A DNA stretch of 64,000 nt, from the NCBI GenBank assembly GCA_002245135.1, contig NGBS01000009.1:1-64000 (forward strand). Reading direction: 5' to 3'. Position 1 is the first letter of the stretch. Each line of letters opens with the position of its first letter. Positions 1 to 14,406 of the stretch are shown here, one piece after another. Below the pieces are notes generated by a model that did no database searches, had not been told where the DNA came from, and saw only the letters and a program-made list of their open reading frames with translations. The stretch comes from Proteromonas lacertae (lineage: Eukaryota; Sar; Bigyra; Opalinata; Proteromonadidae). A program made the translations under genes and the position numbers.

Positions 1-10
1 CGTTGTGCTA

Positions 11-3000
11 TTATATTTGTAACATTTGTTGTAGTTGTTGTGGTGTTGCTGTGTCTGCATTTGTTTCATAATCAGTTCTTCCAGTTGGTTTACTTCCTGG
101 TGGAGATAATGGCCTGATTTTATTGGCTAAATGAATTGATGAATATACATCCTTTTTCATTCCTTCTTTTTCTTTATTACTACTATTATCTGAAGATGGT
201 TTCATTGATGAATATTCTCTTACTATTTTATAGAATTTTGGAGTTATTATAATCAATGTTATTCCAATATTAATCAACACTATTCCTATACTCTCTAATA
301 AGAATTTAGCTGCTGGAGATGATGTTAATGTCATTCAATAGCGAAGTATAGAACAAAACACACAAATAAACATCCAATACATGCTGTTAATGTGTTTGAA
401 TCATTATAATCATCAACACAATTTCTAGTTGTATAGGAATAGTATAAACCTAATACAAAGATAAATAATAGGAATATAAAAAACACTGCATCATATACAA
501 CTGATCTATTACATGTTGGAATATAATATGAAACTAAATAATTACCTTCATCTGTTGAAATTTTTTCTTCATATTTCGAGAATGGATATATTAATCCCCA
601 TATTAATGATAATACCACAAATATTGATAAATAAAAAACAATCTCATAAATACTTCTCATTATTTATTCTTAACCTTTTCATATCTCTATTGTTATAAAC
701 TGCATGAATTCTCCAAGTTCTTAACACAATTATACAAGAGTAATTCAATAATAATAGATAAAAGATTGCTTGAAATACCATACACGTTCCATCACTATAT
801 TGAGATATATTCATTGGAATGATTGACCATAATATTGTACCACTGAATAAGAAATATATTACAAATGTATGACTTGCTGCTCTTATTATTTTGAATCTTC
901 TGAATTTAATTATAAATCCAATTACTATATAAATTGCTATTGAAACTAGTACCATTACTACTATCACAGCTATTAAACTATCACTTGTAATTCATATCTT
1001 AATAATAATGGTCCAACATTACATTCTGCTACATCACCATAATAAACTTCTGGATGTTTCATTACAGTAAATTTCGTATCATCAACCAATACTGGTATTC
1101 CTGACATACTTAATTCGGCTAATTTATTACTTGAATAAATTGATTTGTTACTGTTCCTTGTTTTTCCTGAGGATGTATCTATTAATATTAATTGACTAGC
1201 TCTTCGAATATAATCTAAGGAAACTACATTATCATTCACATCTAAACCATCAGATTTCATCAGATTTCTACTTTGAGTATATGAATTAATGAATATTTTG
1301 TAAATACTTTCAAAATCAGATATTGACTGAGATATAACATCAATTTTACCAACATTAGTATTTACATAGTTTTGGAAATTAATTGAGTTTATATTGGTAT
1401 TATCATTCAAATATGTTCTAGTTATTATATTTCCATACAATCTTGGCATTTTATCTGTTCCTAATTCATATTCATCAACATAATAAATAATTTGAAGTGC
1501 TCTAATATAAGATATTTGATTGATGTAAATAAAATCTTCAAAAATGTTAATTCATTACCATTTAATGAGTTTAAAATTAGTATTGTATCATTCCTTATAA
1601 ATTCTTTTATAAACATTACTGTTTCATTTATTAGTTTAGTTCTTTCACTATTTTCTATACCATCAAATACAGGAATTACATATGTTTTAACAATTACACT
1701 ATCTTCAATATATTCTTTTACATTTTTAGTTATATAAGCTATCAAATCATCCATATATCCACTTACAACCATACTTCTTGTATTAATAACATTATATTCT
1801 TAAATCCTAATCTTTGACTGAATTTCAATGATGGTCAATTCTACTCTTCATTGATGCAGAAATAAAGAATATATATTTATTACATATTGGCGGATATACA
1901 AATACAGTCGAATAAATCAATTTGTATTGATTTTTCTTTCATAATTGAGTAATAAATATCTAATCACATCCATAGAATTTGATGTAAATAATATCTTATA
2001 TTCATTGTTAACTTCAAACAAATTATCAAACACTAACTTGTCCTTATTTTCATCATTATAATATGGAAATACTTTAAATTCAATATGAACATTTGTTGAA
2101 AATTGAACTTGTTATTATCTCTAATTAATGAATCTATTAATATAATAATATATGTGATAATTTCTTCTGTTTTTCTTTAGAATAATCAAGCAATAATCCT
2201 ACTTTAACATTTACCTCTCTCGTTGTACATTTCTCAATATATTTATCATAATCTCTTGGTGCTAATTGATTAGTTACATCAATAATTCTTTTTCATTTCA
2301 TACTCACAGTTAAATTCTGTATGGAAATAATACCTTTGAATGTATAAATCACCTCCTAAATACATCGTTACTCCACTGTTAGAATATTGATGATTTATCA
2401 ACTGAGTGATATAATCTCTCGAAGTATAACTAGATAATAATAAATTTTTATCATTATTACTAGTGAATCTGTTTAAAACTAACTCTAACATCTTAAATGC
2501 TGAAAATATATCTTCTGTTGAAGAAGAATAGTAATTATCATAAGGGAAATAATCTTTACAATATTTTTGAAATGTTTTTGTTCCATTTGATAAGAATGAA
2601 TATGAAGAATTCTGTAATGCTGGTGTATAGGTTACTATTGATTTTACATCACATAAATATTTTTTATAAGAACCATGATTTGGTATTTCCATTAATGAAA
2701 ACATATTGTATATAATTATATCTTTTATTTTTGTCAATAATCCTTTCATATATATACTTATATTCTTCTCCAACATCATTTTTATATATTGAAACAATTA
2801 TATAACACTTATTCTTAGATGATTTACAATAATCATAAATACTATTATATAACTTTTTTTCTCACTCTCATCTTTATATAACTCATCATATACATTGAAT
2901 TGTTGATAATAAAGGTTTGAATCATTCAAACTTTTATCAATATGATCTATTAACAATTTAGACATGGGTGAATAATTATATAATATAATCACATCATTAG

Positions 3001-6000
3001 ATTCTCTTATAAATGATCTTTCATGTAAATATGAAATAATTGCTAATGAATTAGTCATATGAATGATATTATCTCTACATACTATTTGAGTATCATATCC
3101 AACTGTTAAATATAGTGTATCATTATAAAGATTAAGTTTGGAAACATCAAAAAATCCAAAAGATGTAAATACTATATTAATCTTATTCTTATGCATTTCA
3201 TCTAAATACTTTTGTAGTTCATTTACATCTCTCTTTTTCATATTATGTGATTTTACAGCTAAATATGTATTACTACTGAATGAATTTACATCATTATAAT
3301 CATCTACTAGTTTGACTAACATATAAACCGTTGAATTCCATTATAATAATCTTCAATAGTTAATGGTAATATCAAACCAATGTAATATAAATTCAATTCT
3401 TTATTACCTGAATGACTATTCATATCATCATTCCACATACAAGCTGTAAGTTTATTATTATTTCCATTATTAACACCATCAAAGTCATAATTATCATCCA
3501 TACTAAATAATAAAGCTGCATTTGGTGAAAATGAATATTCTATCAATTCTCCATTGAATTCATAATAAGACATTGTAATTGATTTTGTCAAATAATTGTT
3601 TCTTTGCATATATATTGCATTTCTATTATCCATTCCTTCATTTTCATAAGAATAACACTTAAAATTATATACATGTTCTCTAAAATGTTTATCATTTGGG
3701 GTTAATTGCCATATTCTTTCAAATTCGTACCAGAAATATAATATGTTCAATTCTGATACAACATCTCTACTAAGTTCTTTATCCAGCAATAATGAAGTAT
3801 AATCAAAATCATACAATACTTTGGAAATATAATTTTCTAAATCATCATCATTATTAGAGTCATATTTATAGTTATTCTTCTTACTACTAAACTTTCCATT
3901 CAAATTCCAGAAATGAGGTAAATATTTATATTTCATTGGTTTATTTTCAGGATGTTGAGACATATAAAATATATTATTTACATCTATTGAATTGGTTGTT
4001 AATAGTGTATTATTTATATAATCAGAATGTAATCTAAATCTTCAATATCACTTGAATCCATCATTATTGCAACTTTATAGTCAATAGATTTTTCTAATAT
4101 TCCATTCAATTCATTCTTACTTTCTTTAATATCATCAAATGTCATTGAATATATTTCTGGAATTAATAAATACTGTCCTGTCTTCTCAAATATTGATGTA
4201 ATTTTAACATAATCATTATCATGAATCACTACTAATATGAAATATCTAAATATATTATAAAATGTTTCTAAAACAACAGGAACATTACTCTTTGGCACAA
4301 ATGAACCATGATAACATTTTCAAAACAAAATGTCTCATTTACTTCATTGATTATTGTCACTTTGAAGTTTTTTTCCTTCCACCCAAATTGATAAACTTTT
4401 TCAAACATTCACTTGGTAAGTATAAATAAACAGTTGAATCATATTTGAATTGTTTAATTATATTCTCGAAATCATCACATTCTGATTCAGTTCTTAATAA
4501 ATAGCTTCTTATATCAAAATAATCGTTTGTGTCTTTTCCTAATATATTAAATCGTTCTTTAATTGGCATGGAACATTCCATAAATTTCATAATCTTTGTC
4601 ACTTCTAATCATTATTACTGTTTCTATTACAATTACTGGAACAGTATAAATATATTCTTCTTTTGTAAAATCACACATTTTCCCTTGGTTCAATTCCCAA
4701 TTAAATGCATATGGATATTCATTGAAATAATACCTCTTTAATATTTCAACTGTATTATTTGCATATACTCTAGCCAATTGATAATAATTGAAAATGTTAT
4801 TATTTGATGCTAATTGAGTTATTCCTTCATGACTATCAAAATCAGAATAATAAATACTTGATAAATTGAATTGAGTTATTTCATTGTTTCTATTCATAAC
4901 TATATCTGAATCTTTCATTTTTTGGAATAATTTATTTAGTATTATAAATGCCATAAATATATTTGACATTTGATTGAATGGTTCAGATATCATTGAGTAT
5001 TCATATAAGTACTTTAGAAACACTTTGTTCATATCACCTTCTTCATTATTCTTATTAAAATAACCACCTATTATATCAATTCTATCTTTCAAATAGAATG
5101 GCATTGTTTTAACATTCTTTTCTGTTAGTAATAATGCTATTATTCCCCACTTATCTCTATCCAAATTTCTTATATAAAACTCATATAAAACTGATTGAGA
5201 ATCTCCTAAATCTGTTGCTAAAAATATTACTCCAGCAAATTCCTCTATTACTCTCATTGAATCATTCATTTCTGTTGCATTTGACACATCAACACTAATT
5301 GATGGAGATGGACGATCTAGTCTGTCTTTTAACAATTTCTCCAATATATTCTTTACATCAATCGTTGATTGATCATTTGAATTATAAAATATATATGATA
5401 TATTAGTAAGATATCCATTCAATGCATAGTAATACATTGAATTGAAATAATATTGACTTGGAACTCCAGATGTTATAATTACGTTCTTATAACATATTTC
5501 GCCAGTTACTGGTGTAGTAATAAAATATAATATATCTTTATGATCATCTTTTATCTTATTGATTATTATCTTCATACATTCTTTTGAATTACCACTTATA
5601 ACTATCTTAAATCCTTCTTCTATCGCTTGATCAATTAATGATTCACATGTTGTTGTTGGTGAACTTTCTATATCAAATAACTTGTAAGAGATTTGATAGT
5701 TTTCATTTTCATTCTGTACATAATTATATCCTGCAATGGCAGATAGATAATTTGAAATATCATAGTAATTATCATTATGACTAATAGAAAATACCAAAGC
5801 AATTTTTATTTTCGGTACTTTTGTAACTCCTTCAATATTATCCAATATTCTATTCTTTGTATGTTCTACAATCGGTTGTAAATCACTAACTTCACATCTT
5901 TTACCACTGTATGGAGGAAATGGTTCAGATTTAACTGGCGATGAAGATTTAAATACAGTTTTAAACTTCAATGTAACATTATCACTTTTATCAACTTCTT

Positions 6001-9000
6001 CTAATTTTATGAAATAGAAATATCCTTGAAAATAATGATTCTTTCCTATATAAATCTACTCCAGCTGGTGTTACAATAGGAATCTTATAAAATGTATAAA
6101 TCAATTCACTAACTTCATTACTGTGTATTGTATGTGTCGAATATCTTAAGAACAATGGTATAGTATATAAATTATAAGTTAATCTAGATAGAGTTATATT
6201 TTTACCATATTTGTCATAATATCTATTCAATATTTCATAAGTTATTGAATTATCTTCTCCTTCTTCTTTAGCTTCAGTTGGATTAAAGATTGTGAAGAAA
6301 TAAGTATCTATTGTTGGTTGTACTTTATCACTTGCATCAAATGTGATTAAACCTGGATCAATATTTAAACATATAATTTTGCTTGAACTTCCAACCACAT
6401 TATAAGAATATAACTCTGTTAATAATGAACTAATTTGATTTGGAGATACAATTGTAACAATACAACTATTGTGACTTAAATATTGATTTAATGAACTTAA
6501 TATATTATAATATTGACTAGTATTATCACTAATTGCCAGTTTATAACTAATTTCCATTCCATTTTCTACAAACATATTCTCATATATTTCTAACAAAGTT
6601 TTATGTTTTTGAGTAACACTATATAACATTAATATATTCTCACAATTATTGATCATATATGATAGTCCAGGTTTCATTGACTCATAGATACTTCCACCAT
6701 AGAATAATATATTATTATTATTACATTTTGCTATATATGTATTACTTGCTACAATTAACAATATTGAATTATCATTTTCAATTTCATTCGATATTATTGT
6801 TATTAATGGATCACTTAAATAACCAATAAATATTCTAACACCTAAATCCATCAACTGTCTGAATGATATGATGAAATCTGTTTCATTTGTGTTGGATGTA
6901 TATGTTAATGATTTATAACTAGCTGTAACTCCTAATATACCTCCATATTTGTTGTTTATATTATCAATTCCACTTTCAAAGGATGTTTTTACCATTTCTC
7001 TTTCAATTCCAAATGTTTCATCATGTATTAAACCTAATGTGAATAAATTGATGGGTCTTAAATCTGGTTCATTTTCTTCAGTGAAATTACAATAATTTCT
7101 CATCACATTTGAATCAACATATAATATGTTTGATGTTTTAGTTGTTGAAACATAGCTAATTACATTAAACTGACTAATCTTTACTACAACTGAAGGTAAA
7201 CGTTCATACAGATTAGATTTCATAGAATTAATTCCACTTACAGTATCAAATTGTGTAGTTAAGCATTGTTCTTTGTAGTGTATATAAATCATATGGATTA
7301 TGAGATGTGATCTGATCATGGAAATTGAAAAATGCATCAGCTGCTAATAACTCATATATATAAAATATCTTATCTTTTCTATAAATTGTATGATATATAT
7401 TATCAAACAAATTACTTCGTTCTGTAGATAAGAAGAAATCAAATATTGTGTAAAAATAAATATTGTAATTTCTAGCGGATATAGCATTATCATTAAAGAA
7501 CGATGTTAATGCATAGAATTGATAATTTCCTCCTAATTGCATAGTAGAAAAAACATTCATAATTTGATTGGTTTTTTCTGCAATATTATATGTATTAAAT
7601 ACTATAATATTACCACCTGTTGGCATAAATGAATATATTTCTTTGATTATATTATCTATTGAAGCAGTATTATTTTCAATATCAATATATATTACATTTT
7701 CAGAAAATGAAATTGATTCTTTTATATTGTTAATGATTTTCACTTTATTTGGTATATCACTATGTAGAATTACTAATTTTCGATTTGTAGTATGAACAAA
7801 GTTATACATTGTTGTAATCAACAAATCATTTGCAGAATATGTAAATACTCTTGGACTACATTTCTCCAATGAATAATAATATCCAATATACCACAATTGC
7901 ATATCATATTGATCTAATTTCTTAACAATATGATCCATCATAACTCCTCCTAATACTCCAAACACATGTTTGATATTATATTTAGTATGAAATTCTTCAA
8001 ATATTTGACTTATCTCTTCTTCTGTATTTGCATGTTTTACTATTCCTTCATATTGAAATTTTGTATCAGCAACATTATTAAAATAAGTTCCCAGTGCATA
8101 TATTATCCTAGAAACCATTCCAGATTCATATTTTAACTTTTCACATCTTACAAACAACATACCAAACCTTACTTTAATTCTATTGGTGATGAATTCGTTT
8201 GTAACATTACTGTTTGAAGCAGATGAAGTAGAAGAAGTTGTCAATATTGTATCATATTTACTACAATCACAAACTTGACTATTTTCCTCAATAAACATTA
8301 TTGCAGGTAATGGATATTTAAAACTACTTGTAGGAAAAAAGTTATTATCACCATTTAAATCTACATATATTATCATAACAGTCAAATAATGAGATAATTG
8401 GTTACTAATTGAAAATGTCAATGGAGTATCTAAACCGATATTTAATTCAGTTTTTCTCATATTTATATCACAATTCTTTTCTTCTAAACAATTTGAATTC
8501 ATATTTATCGATAAAGTCAACATTGATTGTGCATAAAATAATGGATATAATAGATAATTATAATCATAATAAATATCTTCAAATTCTGTAATACGATCTA
8601 AAACAACATTAACAAACTTTGATTCACTTTCTTTTATATGATCTGAAATAAACATAAAATTATCTAATTTTGGATTATGTATTGTTTTAAGGCTTTTAAA
8701 CTTCATTAATGATGGTGTATATGAAGGAAATGGAAGTCTTGATGATTGAAATTCTGCTCCAACTTCTAATATTTTTTTATCATCATCTAAATTCACTAAT
8801 ATTCCACAATTACCATCTGGAAATTGAGTTTTTATATCTATAAATATATCACTTATTGATTTTGTATTGATTGAAGTTCTAACTACTTTCATATCTGTTT
8901 GATCTAACTTCTTCAGTGTTTTTATTATGTATTTATACATTTCATCATCATTCTCATCGTCTATATCAGTTATTATGTAAAAACTTTTCAATTTTGAGTC

Positions 9001-10133
9001 TAAAGCATAATAGATTACAGGAAAATAGAGTTGAATCAAATTGAAGTTTGTATAGAATAGATATGGTGAACAATCATTTTTCTCATTCAAATACAAATCA
9101 AATGTTATTATTTTCTTTCTACTGGTTATTTCTATCAGTTTCTTCATCTTCATGTAATTATCACCAGCTAAGAATGCGATTGGATTATATTTCTCTATTA
9201 ATTTTTCCACTTGAGTCTTTAACTTCTCAGGATTATTACTCAATTGATATTCTATTACTCTATATCTATACTTAGTATCATAAAACGAAACAGACATTAA
9301 ATTAGTCACTGTAAATAATGAATTCATTAACAATCGAGGAATTGTTTCAAATATACTGATTATTACTATAGTTTTACCTTCTTTTGTATAATTACTATTA
9401 TATTTACTCCAATCACATACACAATTCTCATTTACTGTTGATGAAGTGTGAGGAACTGGAAACCATTCATAATTGTAAATTATCTTCTTTATTTCTTGAA
9501 TAATGGTAAAATCTTTTGGATCAACTGTCTTGCATAATTTTGTTATTAATTGTAATGTATTTTCTCTTGTATATTGTACTTTATATTCTTCGCTGTAAAT
9601 ATCTAACGATGGTAAAATAGATAGAATATTATCAGGTGTTATTGATGTTAAAGTAGTGAATATTTGATATGCAATCTGAGTAGATAAATATGCAAAATAT
9701 GCAATTTCAGTCATCAAGTTGTTTGGACTTATTATTTTGTATGTATCACATATATGATTATTATTTCCACATTTACCATCAAAATACATTATAGTGTAAA
9801 AATCTTTCCACTATTAAAATATAACATATATAATATATATAAATACAGAATTATCATCAACATAATCAATATAAGATAATCCCATTATATAAACTTTAAA
9901 TTGATTTTCACTATATCCTTTACGACTGTATTGTTTCATAAATTCAGATGAATATGGTGGAGCTGTTATTGATATAATTAATATATTATTCTTTGTCTTA
10001 TATCCATCGATTGTTGTGATAATACTTTGAACAGAATTCTGAATATTATCCAACTGAATTATTAAAGATTCTAACAGAGTATTATTCTGTTTGATTGTAT
10101 TTTCTGCATATGTTTTAAGTGTTTTTGCAGCTC

Positions 10134-10168
<35 letters not shown>

Positions 10169-11723
10169 TTTATACTCAGTTTTTGCAGTAATTAATATCA
10201 CATCTTTCCTATCATTTTCCAAATTCAACATCAAATTTAAGATTGATGGAACAGTTAAACCTGTATTAAATACTCTTGGATGACAATACAAACCTGAAAG
10301 ATATCCGATATTGAAAATGACAGGTAAATCATCATGATTTTCATGATAGATATCTAATTGAGGTATATCTTTGTTTATAATATTTCCATGTGAATAATAA
10401 ATAATAACCTTTATTTTATTCTCTACATAATAATCATATTGTTCAGCAGGAGTATGTGAGTAATTTGAATCTACCAGTAATATCAGCCTTTTATTACCAA
10501 CTTTCTCAAGATTATTTGCATTTGCAGATATATATACACTGTTGAATATGGGAATGATATATTCAGCTTTCAATGACCTATCAGTAATTAATCCTATAAA
10601 AAAAACATCTTCTACCTCTAATTCACCTATTTCATTACATCTATTCTGATCTATTACACTAAAATCGTCATATGCCTCTAAAGGAAAGTAATTTCTGAAA
10701 TTGTGTATAAATTTGATATCTCCATTTGCTTGCACCTCTCCTAAATAGGAACTTCGCATAAAATATTGATTTGTATATAAATATATAAGATCCTCTGAAA
10801 CATATGCATTTATTCTTTTAAATGTCATATTTTGAATAAAAACCGATACAGGTACTTTGTATAAACTATCTATACACTGTAAAATCATTTTCAGGAATAT
10901 TCCACTGATATACAATGAATCAGTTAAATATTCACCTGAAGCTAGATTTAATGCTGTTAAAAATGCTTGATTCTCAGGAGATGGATAATTCATCAAATAT
11001 CCTGAATATATATAAGCACCAGCGAATAGAGTAGTATCTTTGTGAGTAAGGTATTCATCAGCACTTAGAACAGCTATTTTATACCCTTTAGCAGCAACAT
11101 TGTATTGGTTAAAATATTGGACTATTTTTATCTGTTCATCATACTTTCTATAATAATCAGCAATTGTAATGGCAGTTGTTGTATGTTCTAAGTTCTTCAA
11201 ATATTTTTCAGCATCTGCAATCTCCATTCTATTGTTTAAAATCTTTATACCAAGCAGCGTGTAAGTTCTGACCAATCTATTATAATCATCTTCATTATTA
11301 GTCAATATAATTGATTTATATTCACTATTAACTATAAATGAGTTGGCTATGATAATAATAAAGAGATTAAAGCATACCTTGATAATCTAAATTTCTGATA
11401 TTGATTGAATTAATGAGATTAGGGTTACACATTGGTTCAATATATTGATTAGCGACGAATAAAATATTTGACGAGTTTGAAGTGTCTATTAGGCTTTCTT
11501 TTTGAGATAAAAGAATGTTTATCTTGTGTCGTGTAACTGGCTCATTATATACATACTCTAACTTATCACTAATATTAAGATAATCTGTTAATTTGAAGAA
11601 AACTGGCTGAAACTCTGCTTCCGTCATATAGGACTCTAATACTACATTAATAGTAAGTCTGTCACTCAAGGCGACTAAATGGCCATAAAATATAAATATT
11701 ATAATATATATCTTGTAGAACAT
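11..11723 (-). CDS. Giant class C (GABA-B-like) GPCR with about nine tandem Venus-flytrap modules
   Basis: Roughly 3,870-residue membrane receptor. It starts at 11723 with a hydrophobic signal peptide (MFYKIYIIIFIFYGHLVAL). The ectodomain is a chain of ~395-residue modules resembling periplasmic binding proteins; the module at about 7100-5950 looks most like the UrtA/AmiC (Peripla_BP_5) type, with FTLGLIHDETFGIE at its start and TPAGVDLYRKESLF near its end. The C-terminus is a family 3 seven-helix domain: TM1-3 at 970-650 ending in the VLRTWRIHAVY loop, TM4-6 at 660-331 including NDS, and TM7 at 334-200 with SSPAAKFLLESIG and PKFYKI. There is no cysteine-rich domain before TM1, as in GABA-B receptors. 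Three introns are clear: 11347-11377, 10133-10175 and 9811-9846. Frame breaks near 7250, 5985, 4590, 4365, 4320, 4030, 980, 655 and 335 are each mended by one base, mostly in A/T runs; 1780-2280 and 2800 are also disrupted. It could be a recent pseudogene, but the mendable pattern favours sequence error. Ligand unknown. Confidence 0.8.
1021..11650 (-). repeat. Array of ~9 periplasmic-binding modules, ~1.2 kb period
   Basis: Protein-level repeat inside the giant receptor. A cysteine-containing linker followed by a hydrophobic beta strand recurs at about 10630, 9410, 8270, 7100, 5890, 4670, 3440 and 2240, plus one last Cys (codon 1021-1023) just before TM1. Examples of the linker are NENCVCDWSKY, SQVCDCSKY, RNYCNFTEEN, GKMCDFTKEE and AECNVGPLLL. 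The spacing is about 1.07-1.23 kb throughout. The modules are very divergent from each other, so the array is old rather than a recent amplification. Confidence 0.65.
10133..10175 (-). repeat. Intron made almost wholly of an ATT microsatellite
   Basis: On the minus strand this reads GTATAA, then about eleven ATT/TTA units, then TTAG. Removing it joins ITAKTE to AAKTLKTYAENTIK in frame, so it is an intron of the giant receptor whose body is a trinucleotide repeat. Confidence 0.75.
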
Positions 11724-12312
11724 CCTAATAACTGAAATTTATTTTTTGTAATGTTACCGTTTCAAAATTGTTCAATCACACCAATAAAGTTAATCATAGT
11801 TTAAAAAAATATATTTAACCAGTGTAATCTTAAATATTTATTTTTCATAATTCTGCTAAACAAAGCAATTATCAGGAAGTATTTATCATACACAGACTGT
11901 TGCTTTTTATCTATAATGTTAAATATCATACTATATATAATGCCAATTCATCTCTTTTATATTATCTATTGCGATTGTTAGACACTTACAGTTGTAATAA
12001 CTCTTACTCCTATTATAAATCTTTCTAGTAATTTGTATATCATTTTTATTCAATTATTGTGTTAAGAATACAATTACTCAAGTGTTTACATGATATTGTT
12101 CTTATAAATGTAAATATTATCTCAACTATAATCTGTAAATAATTGAATATCACATTAATGTTATTCAAAATAGCGAAAATACACTAATCTTACACTTCTA
12201 CACAAAATAGATTTAAAAATCTAAAATAATGCTTGAGTAAATCAAGCATTTTAATATATTTCGATTTTTCTCATGTTATAGATAATACATAAAGAATCAT
12301 TTGGATGATGAA
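11724..12312. other. Intergenic region, divergent upstream region
   Basis: About 590 bp of A/T-rich sequence between the start of the giant receptor (minus) and the BACK/SPRY-like locus (plus). I see no open frame with coding character, no tRNA and no clear repeat. It presumably holds the receptor promoter. Confidence 0.5.
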
Positions 12313-14073
12313 ATGATATTGAAAATATTGGAATTGTATGATTTAATTAATAAAGAAGAGATTGGAGAATTAATAAAAGTGAGTGAAGAATATTTGAAAG
12401 AAAATGGATATAAATATTTGAATGATGGTATGAATTATATTGAAATTATTATTGAATAGAAAGATTGTTATATAAATTAAAGATAGAAAATTTAGAGACA
12501 ATATTAGAAAGTGAAAAACTGATAATCAAAAATGAGAATTGGTTATTAATTAGATTAATGAAATGGTATAGAAATGAAGAGAAGAAAATAAAAGAAGAAG
12601 AAGATAAGAAAGAATTGAATAAAGACTTCAAAATACTTTTATTAAAATCAATTCATTTTAAAAATCTAAACATAGGAGAAATAGAACAATCCCTATTGAA
12701 TGAATTGAAAATGATGGAAATGAATGAATATTTATTAGGAATGAAGAATAAAGTAAGTCATAAGAGTTTGAATATTGATATTAATGATGAAAGAACAGGT
12801 GATTTAGTATTGAAGTATTATAACAATGAAGAAGAAAGAATTGCAAGAAGAAGATTTGAGAGTGTTGAAGAATGAGAAAACAATCTCAATGTTATTAAAT
12901 AATGAAGATATAAAAATGAAAGAAATTGGATTATTAATAGTAATAGAAAGTGGAATTGTTTTTAAAAGTATTAATAAGTCTCTATAATTAAATTTTCATA
13001 GTATCTAGAAAATTGAAAAGAAATATATTTCTTCAATTAATAAATGAATACAATAGTATAGAAACTGGTAGAATAATAAAATGTTTATGTTTGTTTGTTG
13101 ATAATATAAAACACATATCTACAATAGAAGATATTTGTGGAAAAGAAATTCTTTTCAAATTATTAAACTATAGTTGTTATTATTCTAAACAGGTCAAAGA
13201 ACTAATAATTAGTTTTATTTATGAAATGAAATTTAACGAGGAAGAAAGAGGAGAGATGTTACAGCTAATAAACAAAGAAGAAATAAAAAAAGAAGTACTA
13301 TCAAAAAGAATAACATTTTTTGCATATTCTCAACCAGAGTATAAATTTTTATAAATGAAGAAGTATTAATATATCCAATATTTGATGGATCGAAATGTGA
13401 GTTTTCAATAACTCCTTCCTTACCTGATGGACTAAATATAGACAACAAAAAAGGAACAATTTATGGGAAAATGGATAAAGTTTTAGAAAAGAGAGAATAT
13501 GAAATAAGTTGTAAAAATATTCGAAATGAAAAGAAATTCAAAATATCAATACAAAATATTAATATAAAATTCACAGAATTATACAAAAGTAAAGGAATCT
13601 CTATATCTAGTAATGGAAATATAATTACGAATATACGACCCAAATTAGATGAATTTTGTTACTTAAATTTGAAAATGGAAAATGGAGTTTATCATATCAA
13701 ATATAAATTCTGTCTAAATCAATCATATTATGATAGGATCATTTTAGGTTTATCAACTAATAATACATATTCTGCTCATGATTTGTTAAATCAACCAACA
13801 ACATGCAATTATTTTGCATGTAAGCAAAAAAGTCAGGATATTATCTATTTTTGTTATATTGGAACAGTTGTTGCTTCAAATCCAAATTTCAATAATCATG
13901 GAGATGGTTCAATTTATGAAGTGATTGTTGATATGAATAAAAGAGAATTTTGGATTAGTCATAATAACTCACCTCCTGTTTTACTTGTAAAAGATTTACC
14001 TTCTCCATTATATCCTTATGCTTCAGTATGTACTACTGCAATTGAATTATTATCAGTTTCTCATCAATATTAA
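12313..14073 (+). pseudogene. Broken BACK/SPRY-type protein gene
   Basis: Four in-order reading-frame pieces (12313-12459, 12465-12875, 13013-13354, 13471-14073) together look like one protein. The 12465-12700 piece resembles the BACK region of BTB proteins (WLLIRLMKW, then FKILLLKSIHFKNLNIGEIE). The last piece resembles a SPRY-like beta domain, with CYIGTVVASNPNFNNHGDGS and FWISHNNSPPVLL. No recognisable BTB domain lies upstream. The breaks are not resolved by simple GT-AG introns and several lie in A runs, so this may be a decayed gene or a live one with sequence errors. A shorter, more degraded copy of the SPRY end lies at about 20741-21052, so the element has been duplicated. Domain assignments are by eye and moderate in confidence. 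Confidence 0.5.
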
Positions 14074-14406
14074 ATTAATTAAATTTTACGATTTTTATAA
14101 GTACAAACCAGTTCACCATAATTCACATCCTTATTAATTCGCTTATATCATTTTCCTACATATAAAATTAATCTAAATCATCTATAAATTGAATCAAATA
14201 TTCATTGAAAAAAGAATAAAATCAAAAAACATTAAACCATAATGAATGTTCTTTTCTTATATTTTTTAAATCAAACAGAGTAAAAATAATGCCATTTATA
14301 GATATATTTATGTTTTTTATATTTTTTAAAATACTATTTCAATCAATAAACATTTACTTAAATATAATTTAACAATAAAATAAACTATCTAAAAAATGAT
14401 GTTTAA
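14074..14406. other. Convergent intergenic region
   Basis: About 330 bp of A/T-rich DNA between the 3' ends of the SPRY locus (plus) and the INPP5E-like gene (minus). I see no gene or structured element. Confidence 0.5.

Noticed and set aside
660-973. Introns of 15 nt or less at the TM1 and TM4 frame changes
   Set aside because: Candidate GT..AG pairs there leave stop codons or break the helices, while adding or removing one base in AA or TTT restores them.
11-11723. Treating the receptor locus as about sixteen separate small genes
   Set aside because: The pieces are collinear, joined by clear introns or one-base shifts, and together give evenly spaced modules followed by TM1-TM7 in the right order.
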